Shown one piece after another: positions 10,910 through 22,591 of a DNA stretch of 64,000 nucleotides. The position numbers were made by a program, and so were the translations under genes. The notes beneath the pieces were generated by a model. That model saw only the letters and a list, made by a program, of their open reading frames with translations. It did no database searches and had not been told where the DNA came from. The DNA comes from Turnera subulata (lineage: Eukaryota > Streptophyta > Magnoliopsida > Malpighiales > Passifloraceae). Location of the stretch: contig JAKUCV010004535.1 in NCBI GenBank assembly GCA_028386065.3, positions 14,594 to 78,593 of the forward strand. The letters run 5' to 3'. Every line of letters begins with the position of its first letter. Position 1 is the stretch's first letter.

Positions 10910-13816
10910 TGAAGAGCCCCGACCCGTATTTACTATACACAGTAAACACGTGCCGAAACTATTCTTATTAACAGATCAGGCAGTACATCGCAGTAAAATA
11001 CTACACAGAAAATCCAAATACAACAACACACCGTATAATACAGTTGTCACCCATACTTGGGGACCATTATTCAATCCACTCGTAATAACAGCATCATAAC
11101 TCAAATAGACATCACCCAAGCAATAAAGGATAGCAGCAACACAGCAACATATACGACACAGCAGCGGAAGACTTAAATGCACATACAGCGGAGGTATGGA
11201 TCCGGAGTCAGGTGGAGAAGAAAGCAGCAGTCGACGTACATCGTACCTGAATTACGAAGCAACCAAACCTACGGGATGAAACCCCGCAGGCGAGGGGTGA
11301 GTCCGAAGTGCTCACCGACGAAGGATAAACAGAGATATATATTCAACCGTAATACTTTCAAAGTAAACACAACAATCTCAACAGTAAGCACAAACAATCA
11401 CAACACTAGAAAACTACCATAACAACTATGCCAAGACCAAAAGAATGCTTAATCATTTTTATTACCAATTTTATCTTCCGGGCCCGTCACTGGACAAGTT
11501 AGGGTCGTACCTGGTTATTAACTAATTCTGGATGCCAGGCCCAACCACAATCCGGGATCAACATCCCAGTATCACAAATCCGGGATCAACATCCCAATAT
11601 CACAAATCCGGGATCAACATCCCAATACCAATAATCCGGGATCAACATCCCAATATCACAAATCTGGGATCAACATCCCAAACAACCAACCAACCGGCCA
11701 TGACACCACAGAACTAGTCTCTAACCATCTAGTCGTACCACTACTTTTCAAGTGACAATTATATCATCATCTCAAGTTCAATTCCAATTCCATTACTCTA
11801 TCATCATTATTCAACTTTTAATCATCACAGATTATTTCTCAAGCTCAACCAGCCAACAATTTCATATCACTAAATACTCACAATTAACAGTTCAATGGTT
11901 ACTCACAATTTCACAAACCAGCAACACATTCCAGCAACATCATGGCAAAATCCACAGCAGATAAATAGTAACAATAATCATCAACAATTTCCATAGCAAT
12001 CATATATCAGCCAATAGTCGATTCAACAGTTCAATCAAACAACAAAATCAAGCACAGTATTACAGGCACATATCCAAGGTTATCCATCCTCACCTTAGCC
12101 GATTATCAGTTATGAAACTGTCCAACAGACTCCAAGTCCGGCTCCTCAGGTATCTGCTCGTTATCAACTCCTATATCAAACAAATAATATGCACACATAA
12201 GTGATATGCAAATATCATGCTACTACTGTATACCGAAAAATAAATACTAACTCGTCTCGGTTACCCCCCCGGGTTAACTCTCCATTATCATCATCATTCA
12301 CCATTTACTTCCAGTGTCTAAAATAATACCATACTTATACGTGTACCTAGACTATACCTACTTTGATAATACCCTTTCTATATATATATTTTTCCTACAA
12401 GTATGTACTTTCCAAAATTATTAACTACTATTATTGTTATTATTTTTCCATGATTATCTCCTCAATTTAATTTCTCTACTATTGTTTATCACATTTATAT
12501 TTTTCTCCAGAATACAAATTGTTCCCAAAATTATATCTATTTTTATTTCCCAGAATATTATTTCTCCAAAATTTCCCCAAAACATTATTTTCTCAATTTA
12601 TTTTAATTTCCAGGTTATCATTCCCAAAATTATATTTTTTTTTCTTTTTTTATTTATTTTCGGACTGGGCCAAGTCCAAGCCCAACCCAACAGACCAAGC
12701 TCAGGCCAAGGCAGGAGCCAGCAGCAGGCCCATGCCAAGGCTGCCAGCCCTGAAGCCTCAGCCCAAACACTTAGCCCATATACCCAAACTCCTCACCTCA
12801 CTCGGCTCAGGTTGACTTTCGGGTCAACCCGACCCGGCGTCATGACCCGGCTGGTGAAGTGGGTACTCGGTGCAGCGGGGTTGTCTTCAACCCGTGGATG
12901 GCTCACCTCGGTCTCTTCGGGCGACGACGATCGGCAGCGCACGAGCGGCGGATGGCGAGGTGTCGGCGACGAGGGAGGCGACGCGGAAGAGGAGGAGGCG
13001 GCTGGTGGCGCTTCCTGCTGCGGCTGACGACGGGCGGAAAGGAGCGGGTCCGCCGGCTCTACTTGAGGGTTTGCGGTGAGGAAAACCGGAGGAAGGGAGA
13101 AGGAGGGCGGCGAGGCTTTGGTCTCGTCCCCACTGTGCGGCGGGGCGAGCGAGGGAGGAGGGTGGTGGAGGTGCGTGAGGTGTTGACGGTGGCGGCGGGT
13201 TCACGGCAGCTGTGTGGAGGAAGAAAGGAAAAAAAAAAAAGTAGAAGGGAAGGGGGAAGAAACGGTGGCGTTTGGGTGGTGTATGGGTGTGTGTTGTTAT
13301 TATTTTTTTTTCCTGGTTTAGGATTTGAGAAGAAAGAAAAGGTATGAGTTTTGGGCAGTGGATTTGCAGGGGAGTAAGGTGGTGATGGTGTGTACGCAGT
13401 GGCAGAAGGAAGAAAAGAACGAATCACAGGTCATGGTCATGCAACTGGTGAAGCACGGGCATAATACTAGTCATTCACATGCTCACAGTGAATGGCGGCT
13501 GCAGCCCCTCACTGTGCAACATGTGAGGCGGGTTCTGTCCGGACCAGGAAAAAACTAATGTACCCCCTTGACTTAATTTCTGGTCCGATAACTCGGGGTT
13601 AATCCTGGCTTTTCTGAAGATTCCTGGACCCGAAAAATTCCAACTTGGTCCTGAAAAATCCGCAGAAAAATTCCGAGCGTGGGACACGGCTCGGTTTCGA
13701 AATCCGATGTATAAATTACCATTAATTAATTACCCAAGATTAATTCTAATGGTAAACGACTGTAAAATAAATTTTACGGTACCGGTAAAAACGTAAAAAT
13801 TACCCGGGCTGTTACA
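10910..13816 (-). mobile_element. Solo LTR, L3 gypsy subfamily
   Basis: The unit runs from TGAAGAGCCCCGACCCG to ACCCGGGCTGTTACA (2907 bp) with a perfect 5-bp duplication CGCTT (10905-10909, 13817-13821). The empty site is visible in copy A' at 63828-63835, so this insertion followed the segmental duplication. It has a GC-rich, basic-residue-coding stretch at 12840-13200 with no recognised domain. Confidence 0.9.
11545..11680. repeat. Tandem GGGATCAACATCCC array
   Basis: Five copies of a roughly 27-bp unit with core GGGATCAACATCCC lie in the L3 LTR. The core is an imperfect palindrome (GGGAT...ATCCC). A related four-copy array is at 15565-15665. Confidence 0.85.
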
Positions 13817-13958
13817 CGCTTACTCGATAAATCTTTCAGCAATAATAATAGCATAATAATAAAGAATATATAACATATATAGAAAGGATGAAAGTCGTAA
13901 TAAAAAAAAAGTTTTAGAAATAAGTACCTTAGTAGGGTAGAGAATCATGCTGATAACG

Positions 13959-14920
13959 TGTTATAAAATTGATGATGGAATTCACTCCTTGATGGAACAA
14001 TACAACCTTGATGAAGGTAATAATATAACATTGATGGAATTAATACAACTTTAATGGTAATATAAAAAGGAGAATAATTAAACTAGATAGGGAGATTAGA
14101 AAGAGAGGTGTATGGAAATTAGAAGAGGGGAGTTTATGGTGGGATATCAAAAGTATAAGTGTGTATGGATGAAGGGGGTATTTATAGGTAAAAATAGGAG
14201 GATAAAAACAAATGGGTATGATTAATTTAATAAGAAAAAATCAAAAAGATATTAGGTAAAGGAAGAAGGTATTAAGATTAAGATAAATAGAATTATAAAT
14301 GGTAAATGGCTAAAGAGATAATCCAATTGGATGTTAGGTGTGAGGGTAGAATATTTACTGGAGGTAAATTTAGTTATGGTAAAAATGAGTTTTACTAGAT
14401 AGTAATAATGATATTGACCATAAGTTATTTACAACATAAAGAAACTTAAAATTTATCTGTGGTACATCAAGTTATCCAGTTATTAAAAAGTTGAGAGTGG
14501 ACTAAAACTGTAAATAAAATCTAAACATGGGACGAAAAGTGCAAAAATTCATTAACTATAGATAAAAATATTAAATAATTTGGATTCAAATAATTTGAAA
14601 ATTAAAAGGAATGACTATAGATAAAGATATTTACAAATAAATAATTTTTTTCCAAAAAATTCAATAACTGTAGATAAAAATATTTATTAAAAATAATATC
14701 TATTATGTAAAAACTAAAAAAATTTAAATTTTTGAAAACTAATGTTCCATAAAAAAATTAGAAATAGATTTATATAAATTATTTATAAAAATGATGAAGT
14801 TTAAATCAAAGATATTACAAAGATGAAAGGAGAAAAAATATTATAGCAAATAACTATCTAGAAGGATAAAGGTGTTGAAAAATAAATTAATATCCTCTTG
14901 TAATAATTCTTATCCATCAA
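13959..14920 (-). mobile_element. Copia 5' LTR, copy A
   Basis: The boundary at 13959 is set by the TGTTATAAAATTGATGATGG start, directly beside CATGCTGATAACG, which is the usual primer-binding neighbourhood of this kind of copia element on the opposite strand. The sequence is AT-rich and noncoding. The outer edge is not clearly defined; 14920 is an estimate. Confidence 0.5.
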
Positions 14921-15564
14921 CCACCTAAGAGCAAGTACCAAAATCATAGGCCACCAACTAATTCATAAGATTCCTAGCCCCTGCTTAGCTAGAGCTAGTA
15001 TTGAAACGCCCCGACTCGTATTTACCGTACCGGAACTGTGACGACCCAACCATACAAAGCCCAGCATACAGTGTATACAACAGAAACTGGGGCTCAACAG
15101 CCCAAAATATAAAACATTAACAACAACATAACCGACCCAATGGCCCAACAATAGCAATATAATGCACAGCGGAAGACTTAATAACTCACAAAGACACTGT
15201 ATGCGACACTGATGCAAACTATGGATCCGAGCCCTGTCCAAGGGATAACGCCGCAGCCTATCTTGAATGCACCAAACCTGTACCACAAATAACTCATCCT
15301 ACGGGATGAAAGCCCACAGGTGAGGGGTGAGTCCGAAGTGCACACAACCATGGATAGACAATCAATATGCAACACTATAATTACTCAAGGTCAAAAACAA
15401 GCACAACAGCCAAACCGAAAGACAAGACCCAAAACCGGTCCAAAACCAAAAAGACTCAAATAAAATTCAATTTTCCAATTTTATCTTTCCGGGCCCCGTC
15501 ACGGATAAGCTAGGGGTCAGACCTGGTTATCAACATATTCCGGGTGCCAGACCAAATCCAAGAG

Positions 15565-15665
15565 AACCCAGGGATCGACATCCCAAAAATAATCACGGGA
15601 TCGACATCCCAAAAATAATCACGGGATAGACATCCCAAAAATAATCATGGGATAGACATCCCAAG
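15565..15665. repeat. Tandem GGGATCGACATCCC array
   Basis: Four copies of a 26-bp unit with core GGGATCGACATCCC or GGGATAGACATCCC lie in the X1 3' LTR; single relatives are scattered to 15970. The 5' LTR has fewer copies here (28270-28320), so the array has contracted or expanded since insertion. Confidence 0.85.
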
Positions 15666-16192
15666 CATAGACATGCTTATCACAAGTAACCCAGGTCAAG
15701 GCCACCACAAACAGTCTTAAACCATCGACTCGTACGACTACTTACCACGTGACAATTATATTATCATCATAAAAATCAAATCACAGGGATCAACATCCCT
15801 AACCATAATACCGAGATAGACATCCCAAACAAAACCAAGGATCGACATCCTTATCACAATTTATTATTTATCCATTTTATTTTATGCCAAAAAGACACAA
15901 GGATAAACATCCAAAAACTCGACGTACAGGGATAAACATCCCAAAAACCAATCAAAGCACCGGGATAAACATCCCAAAACAAACCACAACAAATACAACA
16001 CTCAACAGTGCAACAATCACCAAACACAACAACCGAGTAATATAGGCACATATTGAAGGAAATCCATCCTCACCTTGGTCGATTACTCAACTCCGGAGAC
16101 AATGACCGGTCCCAAGCCGGCTCTTCGGGAAACTGCCCGATATCCAAACCTATACAGCAAAACAACATGCTCACACAAATGCACATAATCGC

Positions 16193-19100
16193 TGTAACGG
16201 CGGGGTAAATTTATGTTTTTACCGGGACCGTAAAAGCTTTGTACAGTAATTTACCGAATAAAAATAATCTTGGGTAATTATTTTCAGGAAAATTGTGCAT
16301 CGGATTCGGAAACCGACCCTTACCCCACGTTGTAGATTTTTCTGCGGATTTTCCGGACCAGAGTTGGCATTTTTCGGGTCCCGGAATTCCGAGAAAAAAA
16401 TCAAGTTTAACCTCGAAAGAACGGACCAGAAATAAAGCTAAGTGGGTATTTTAGTTATTTGCTGGTCCGGACGATACTCGCTCAAGTGNCTCAAGTGTGT
16501 GTAACACACTACACACACGTTTTTCTCCTGCCCGGTGAAGCTTCCTCTTCACCAAGAAGCTTCACCCGACAAGCTTCATCTTCTCCAACAAGTTAAACAA
16601 ATCCTTCCTCCTCACACCTTTTCAGCCTGAAGCCTCCCCTGAAGCTTCTTTGAAGCTTCTACGTTGTGTTTTTCCCAGACTCTGCAAATATTAAAAAAAA
16701 GAGAAACCTCTGCCTTTGCTACCTGCAAGGAAACACTGAAAGCTTACCCTCTGCACAAAATTTTCCTGCCAGACGTTTTATGCTACTACACTTATACAAT
16801 AATAATAAAAAAAAAGACAAACAACAACCCACGCCACCGCACCTTACCACCAACCGCCAGCACCATCCTCACCGACGCGCCAGCCGCCACCTTCCTCCCC
16901 TTCCCGCACTGCGCCGACCAGCCGAGGCAGGCAGGGGCTAGCCGCCGTCTCCTCCTCCCTTCCTCTCGCTTCGCCGCCACTTGGAGTCATCATCACCGCC
17001 AAACCTTGCAGCCGCCTTCCCTTCCACACGCGACGACCCGAGCTTGCTTCCTCCTTCGCACCCGTCGCCGTCTTCGTCTCCTCCCCGTGCCGGTCGCCGC
17101 TCGCACCACCTCGCCTGCTCGTCGTCTCGTCGTGCCGCACCGTGCAGGTAAGCCCCGTCACCCGTGAAGAAGACGAACAGTCCATGCATGGGCTGTCCTC
17201 TTCTTTGCATGCATGGGCTGGCACTTTCTTTTTTATGAGCATGGGCTGTCACTTTTTTTTTTTTAGTGCATGGGCTGCTGTGTTATTCACATGGTCATGG
17301 GCCTTCCTTTTGGGCTTTGAGCTTAATTATTGGACCTGGGTTTTGGGCTTTAGGTGTTAGGATTGGGTTTGGCATTTGGGTTTGGACTTGGACCTTGGCC
17401 CAGTCCGAATTAATAATAAGATAAAATAATAATGAAAATAAAAATAAAAATAGAGGTATATATATATAGTTCTGGGTTTATAAAAGAAAGGAGAGAATTT
17501 CTGGAAAATAAGTAATGACTCTGGAAAATAAATGGAAGAAATAATAATATGGTTGTTAAATATAATTTTTCTACTAGAAAATAATAAAACGTAATACAAA
17601 TACATATCTTTAGGAAATAAATAATTACTTATTTTGAGGAGTTAACACATAAACAATAATACCTTGGGTATATATACATAATCTCTAGATATGTGTACAT
17701 AACTTTATTTTTGGAAATAGACAGAATAATTAACTTGACCATATATAACTATACATTTGGAAAATGCATATATCTAGTATATAGTTATGTTTTAGGAATA
17801 GTTACTTAGACATGTCATGTTAGGGAAGCTAGGTAACTACAACATGATTATGGTAAGTACCCTTAAGTTGTATACTATGAAAACGCGTACATACGATTAA
17901 TTTCTAGGAGGATTACTTTATAATTTTTAGAAGAGGAAGTAAGATATAGAAATAATAATTTTATGGAAATATTTGGAAAGGGTATTATCAAAGTAATACC
18001 GGAATAGTAATCGAGTATAAGAATAGTATAGTATCTCGACGCATAATTAATAAATAGTAAATGATGATGATAACGGGGTTCATCGGGACGTGAACGAATC
18101 GGTTAAGCTTCATTTTTACGGTATAGCATCATTTGCATTTAAGTGCATCTTATGTGAGTATATGTTATTATTTGCCGTATAGGAGCCGATAACGAACAAT
18201 ATCCTGAGGAACCGGAGCCAGGACAGTTTGAGGACTTCCAAGAGTAGGAAAATCGGCTAAGGTGAGGATGGATAACCCTTGATATGTTGCCTGTAATACT
18301 TTGTGTGCTTTGTTGTTTGATTGAATTGCTGAGATGTTCATTATTGGATATTGACTGTTGTGGTTATTGCTGTTGTGGTCGTTGGACTGTGTTGTTGATT
18401 TCTGGTTATTGTGTTGAGATTGATGTTGGACTGTTGATAATTGGAAAAAGGATAAAGGATAATGGAATGGAAATTTGGAAAGTGAACTTGAGATGATGAT
18501 ATAATTGTCATGTGGAAAGTAGTGGTACGACCCGATGGTTTGAAAATTAATTTTGGGATGCTATGGTCGGTTACTTGGTTTGGGGATGTTTATCCCGGTT
18601 TGGTTGGGTTGTTATACCCGGTTTGATATTTTGGGGACGTGGTCCTGGTTTGGTATGTTCTTTTGGCCTGGCATCCGGAATTAATTGATAACCTGGTCTG
18701 ACCCCTAGCTTGTCCAGTGACAGGGCCCCGAAAGATAAATTTTGATAATAATAAGCATTCTTTTGGTCTTGGCTCAGTTATTTGTCTTGTTGTTTCTTGT
18801 TATGATTTTGCTGGAATTTTACTTCGAAAGTATTATGTTGCCTCCATATTACTGTTTATCTTTCGTCGGTGAGCACTTCGGACTCACCCCTCGCCTGCGG
18901 GGTTTCATCCCGTAGGATGAGTTGCTCGTAGTACAGGTACGTGGTTCGGCCAGCTGCTGTTTCTACTCCACCAGACCCCATATCCATACCTCCGCTGCAT
19001 CTCATTCTAAGTCTTCCGCTGCTGATATTTTATATGATGTTGTTTATATGTTTCTGCTACTGCTGTTGTGGTTTGAATAATAGTCCCCGGGATCGGGTGA

Positions 19101-19217
19101 CGGATGTTATATTTGAGATTACTGGTATTGTATTTTGTATGTACTGTCTGCTACTGTAATAAGAACAGTTCTGGCACGCGTTTACCGGGTACGGTAAATT
19201 CGGGTCGGGGCGTTTCA
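16193..19217 (+). mobile_element. Solo LTR, L3-type, nested in X1
   Basis: It begins TGTAACGGCGGGGTAAA and ends GGGTCGGGGCGTTTCA (3025 bp). Target duplication is ATCGC/ATCGG (16188-16192, 19218-19222), one mismatch. The undisturbed site ATAATCGGTATAC is seen in the other X1 LTR near 32337. One undetermined base is at 16489 beside a short CTCAAGTG duplication. A splice-donor-like CAGGTAAGC follows a C-rich leader near 17146. Confidence 0.9.
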
Positions 19218-19883
19218 ATCGGTATACTATGATGCCAAAATTGTGAAATAACCCATCCCGGTTCATATATTTTATTATTTCCCTTTACCGAAAATATTAT
19301 ACCGTACGTATATCCGAATATAATTTCGGTACCATACTTTAATTAAAACTCTTTCCAAAATATTTTCATAAAATAAAATACTTTTTCCAAAATAATAATT
19401 ACCATAATTCCCCAGAAAAATAATAACGTATTTATAATTTCTAGAAAATATATATATAGTATTTATCTTTTCTATATATAATAATATTTTCCAACACAAT
19501 ATATAATTACCTTCAATTTTCAAAGTACATATATATATATATATTTCCACAACCATAATTTTCTAGGGAAAATAATATATATATATAAAATTTCCAGAAA
19601 TTATTTTCATGGTATATATATATTTTTCCAAATAATATTAGTTTTTCCCAAAATATAACTTAATTATTTATCAATGTATAAATATATTCATATTTTTCTT
19701 AAATTACCAGAATTAAATTGATCATAATTTTCTCAAAGCGAATATATATATTTTTTGAAAATTAAAATACCAGAATAATTATATATACAGATTTATATAT
19801 ATATATATATATTTTCAAAACTGATTTTATTCCAGAAAATAAATAAATATATATATTATTTTTTTTTACTGGACTGGGCCATG

Positions 19884-20695
19884 TGTTAGAACCTATGTCT
19901 TCATGGTTCATTCATTACAGGTTTTGGTAATTGACAAACCAATTCAAGATCATGACAAAGAAGAAGCAAAAAGAAATGAAGCCAAACCAATCCTCAAAGC
20001 AAAAGAAACCAATCAAGAAGCAAAGTGATCAAGAATTCAAGTGAAGACATGATCAAGAGTTAAAGTGCAAAAAGAGCAAGAGAAGTTAGGACCCTTTTGT
20101 ACAAGGTAAAACACTCAACTTCTCTTAGGCATTGGCTCAAAATAAAACAAGTTTTACTCATGCATTTCATAGCATCATTTCAATGATCAAACATGTTTTT
20201 AAGCAATGAACATCGATGTTGAAATTCTAGACATCGATGTCCTGCCTTCAAATGCTTTTCCAGAATAGGCAGTAAGGTTTGAACATCGATGTTGGAATCC
20301 CAACATCGATGTTATTTTGATTCTGTGAAAATGAGATGAAAACTGATCTGTGAAGAACATCGATGTTTTAATTCCAACATCGATGTTATTTTGCTTCTGT
20401 GAAAAATGATTGAAGCTGAGCATTTGAAGAACATCGATGTTATGGAATAGAACATCGATGTTTTGCTTATACAACAGTGTTTTTCAAATGCAACGGTCAT
20501 GAGAACATCGATGTTTGGGAAGCCAACATCGATGTTCTTAGCCTTCTGCCAACATTTGGAAAAATAGTTAAAACCAAGAACATCGATGTTTGGGATGCCA
20601 ACATCGATGTTATTTGCCTACTGCCGTTTTTTTGAAAAATTGTTCAAAGGTAGGAACATCGATGTTTAAATGATAACATCGATGTTATATCATTG
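19884..20695 (+). mobile_element. Rearranged 5' LTR of the Sirevirus-like element
   Basis: The first 418 bases follow the 3' LTR (22592-23009). From 20302 to 20690 the sequence is the reverse complement of 3' LTR positions about 23131-23520, so a block has been inverted. The right half of the LTR, including its CA end, is not visible. Confidence 0.8.
20208..20690. repeat. Paired AACATCGATGTT palindrome array, 5' LTR
   Basis: Fourteen copies of the self-complementary 12-mer AACATCGATGTT (a few one base off) occur as seven pairs. Within a pair the starts are about 20 bp apart; pairs recur every 73-77 bp (for example starts at 20282, 20356, 20429, 20503, 20578, 20655). Each pair can fold as a hairpin with an 8-9 base loop. 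Confidence 0.95.
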
Positions 20696-21071
20696 GGTAT
20701 ATGCCGAGTATGTAGTGGGTTTTGATTGATCAAGAGGGGATTCGTCCGACCCATATAACGGGCATATTATCGTATGGTTTCTTGATAGAGTTGAACTGTT
20801 AAATGCATGGCCATGCTCGGATTAGGTGATATGGTGATATCATGGGTATCCGTTTTATACAGTTAACTCGAGGATCAAGAAACATAGATTAAACATATAC
20901 GAGATTGACATATTCCATGTCTCGTGTTTGATCTTGATAATGGGACGAAGGGACGATGACATATTCCGAGGCATAGAGAATCAGTACTGATCTTGTCGTT
21001 CGGGTAGCAATGATGTGTTGCTAGACGCCGCTCTTTGCTTATAATTGTAAAATGAGAATTTTACAATTATT
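20696..21071. other. Unassigned sequence before the gap
   Basis: This 376-bp stretch is not in the 3' LTR, has no long frame, and matches nothing else in the window. It may be the edge of a further insertion hidden in the gap. Confidence 0.4.
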
Positions 21072-21609
21072 NNNNNNNNNNNNNNNNNNNNNNNNNNNNN
21101 NNNNNNNNNNNNNNNNNNNNNNNNNNNNNNNNNNNNNNNNNNNNNNNNNNNNNNNNNNNNNNNNNNNNNNNNNNNNNNNNNNNNNNNNNNNNNNNNNNNN
21201 NNNNNNNNNNNNNNNNNNNNNNNNNNNNNNNNNNNNNNNNNNNNNNNNNNNNNNNNNNNNNNNNNNNNNNNNNNNNNNNNNNNNNNNNNNNNNNNNNNNN
21301 NNNNNNNNNNNNNNNNNNNNNNNNNNNNNNNNNNNNNNNNNNNNNNNNNNNNNNNNNNNNNNNNNNNNNNNNNNNNNNNNNNNNNNNNNNNNNNNNNNNN
21401 NNNNNNNNNNNNNNNNNNNNNNNNNNNNNNNNNNNNNNNNNNNNNNNNNNNNNNNNNNNNNNNNNNNNNNNNNNNNNNNNNNNNNNNNNNNNNNNNNNNN
21501 NNNNNNNNNNNNNNNNNNNNNNNNNNNNNNNNNNNNNNNNNNNNNNNNNNNNNNNNNNNNNNNNNNNNNNNNNNNNNNNNNNNNNNNNNNNNNNNNNNNN
21601 NNNNNNNNN
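21072..21609. other. Assembly gap (538 N)
   Basis: Run of N. Long frames reported across it are artefacts of unknown bases. Confidence 1.
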
Positions 21610-22147
21610 AGGAAACAAGTTGAACAACTTGAAACAACCTTAAAAAGGTTTAACACTCCTCATAAAAATCTAAATTCTATGCTAGATAACTTGCAATCCA
21701 CTAGGCATGGAATAGGTTTTAGGAATGAACCTAAAAGACATAAAGTTGGATCAAAGAAACCTAAGGTACAACCTAAGGTAAACAAGGTTAACAATGTGCA
21801 TAAGTATAGGCAACATAGCAACTATTATCAACCAAGGAGAATGCATAATCCAGATGTAATTTGCCATTATTGGAATAAAATAGGACACATTGCTCCTGTT
21901 TGCTTTACTAGGCATAGGCATTGGGCTCAAGAAGAAGCCCATCACTACTATGTTCCTAACCCTCAAGGACCCAAAAAGATTTGGGTACCAAAATCCTTTT
22001 GATTTGCTTTGCAGGTATGGTTGAAGGCATCAAGTGTACTTTGGTACCTTGATTGCGGATGCTCCAAGCAAATGACCAAAGAAGCATCCAAATTCTTGAA
22101 AGTGGCCACACTTGTTCAATTTCGAAGGAAGTGCAAGACTGAGTGAT
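21610..22147 (+). pseudogene. Copia gag C-terminus and protease start
   Basis: The open frame to 22002 encodes a Sirevirus/copia Gag tail. It has a heptad-like stretch (VEQLETTLKRFN), a basic linker, and a zinc knuckle CHYWNKIGHIAPVC in which the second Cys of the usual CX2C is Trp. It ends in GPKKIWVPKS. A different frame downstream (about 22018-22145) gives WYLDCGCSKQMT, matching the copia protease active site WYLDSGCSRHMT with Ser changed to Cys. It stops soon after and no integrase or reverse transcriptase follows. Confidence 0.8.
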
Positions 22148-22375
22148 AGTGCAAAATCGGACCAAGAGGTGACAGAACATCGATGTTCGGTACCCCTCAC
22201 TAAGACCAAGAGAAAGGGGGAATATGGCTTGCTGTAGAAGTAACATAATGAGGAAGAAGCTACTGATGAAGATGATGATAATGATGGAAACTAGGAACCA
22301 TCTTTCTAAACTCTTATCCTTGTTATCCTTTATGTTTTGTTTTCCATAAAATACTTTGCCATATACATGAACTTA

Positions 22376-22591
22376 AGGGGAATTATAAGTCATACCTTAA
22401 GGGGGAAGAATAAATAAATGCATCATCATTTCTTTTTGCTAATGCCAAAAGGGGGAAGATAAGAAGAAGTATATGCATCTAGATAGGGGGAATCATAAAT
22501 TGAAACATATAGGGGGAATTATTGTGTTAACATATACCTCTAACATTGGCATATACTTCTAGGTGTTTGTCATTATCAAAAAGGGGGAAAT
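22376..22591 (+). promoter_or_regulatory. Multiple polypurine tracts
   Basis: Six AGGGGAA or AGGGGGAA blocks are spread over 215 bp. The last, AAAAGGGGGAAATT, directly touches the 3' LTR. It would prime plus-strand synthesis; the upstream repeats resemble the multiple tracts reported for Sireviruses. Confidence 0.8.

Larger units (their letters stand above)
9239..13958 (-). other. Copia leader region, copy A, with two insertions
   Basis: Apart from the Mutator-like element and the L3 solo LTR, this is AT-rich sequence with imperfect repeats of CTTACTCGATAAATCTT and AGCAATAATAATAGCATAAT. It sits between the copia 5' LTR and gag. No coding potential was seen. The copy A' equivalent is 62159-63970. 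Confidence 0.6.
1815..14920 (-). mobile_element. Decayed Ty1/copia element, copy A, with nested insertions
   Basis: Reading the minus strand, a 5' LTR (from about 14920 to 13959) is followed by leader sequence (13958 down to 9239), a gag relic (5807-5100), and protease/integrase relics (3120-1815). The element stops at 1815, where another LTR abuts it; the reverse transcriptase part is absent here but present in copy A' (47165-48514). Nested in it are an ORF B segment with a hAT element, an L1a solo LTR (5808-9238), a Mutator-like element (9429-10883) and an L3 solo LTR (10910-13816). The left edge of the 5' LTR near 14920 is approximate. Confidence 0.8.

Noticed and set aside
12434..13347. 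Basic proteins in the L3 LTR (also 16664-17252, 24188-24719, 33115-33444)
   Set aside because: GC-rich LTR leader read in several overlapping frames on both strands; no consistent frame between copies.
20208..20690. CRISPR-like repeat array
   Set aside because: Regular spacing is suggestive, but the repeat is a short palindrome in an LTR of a plant retrotransposon, with no cas genes and non-unique spacers.
20981..22002. Frames of 186-316 residues across the gap
   Set aside because: Mostly unknown residues; only the part after 21610 has evidence (gag tail).
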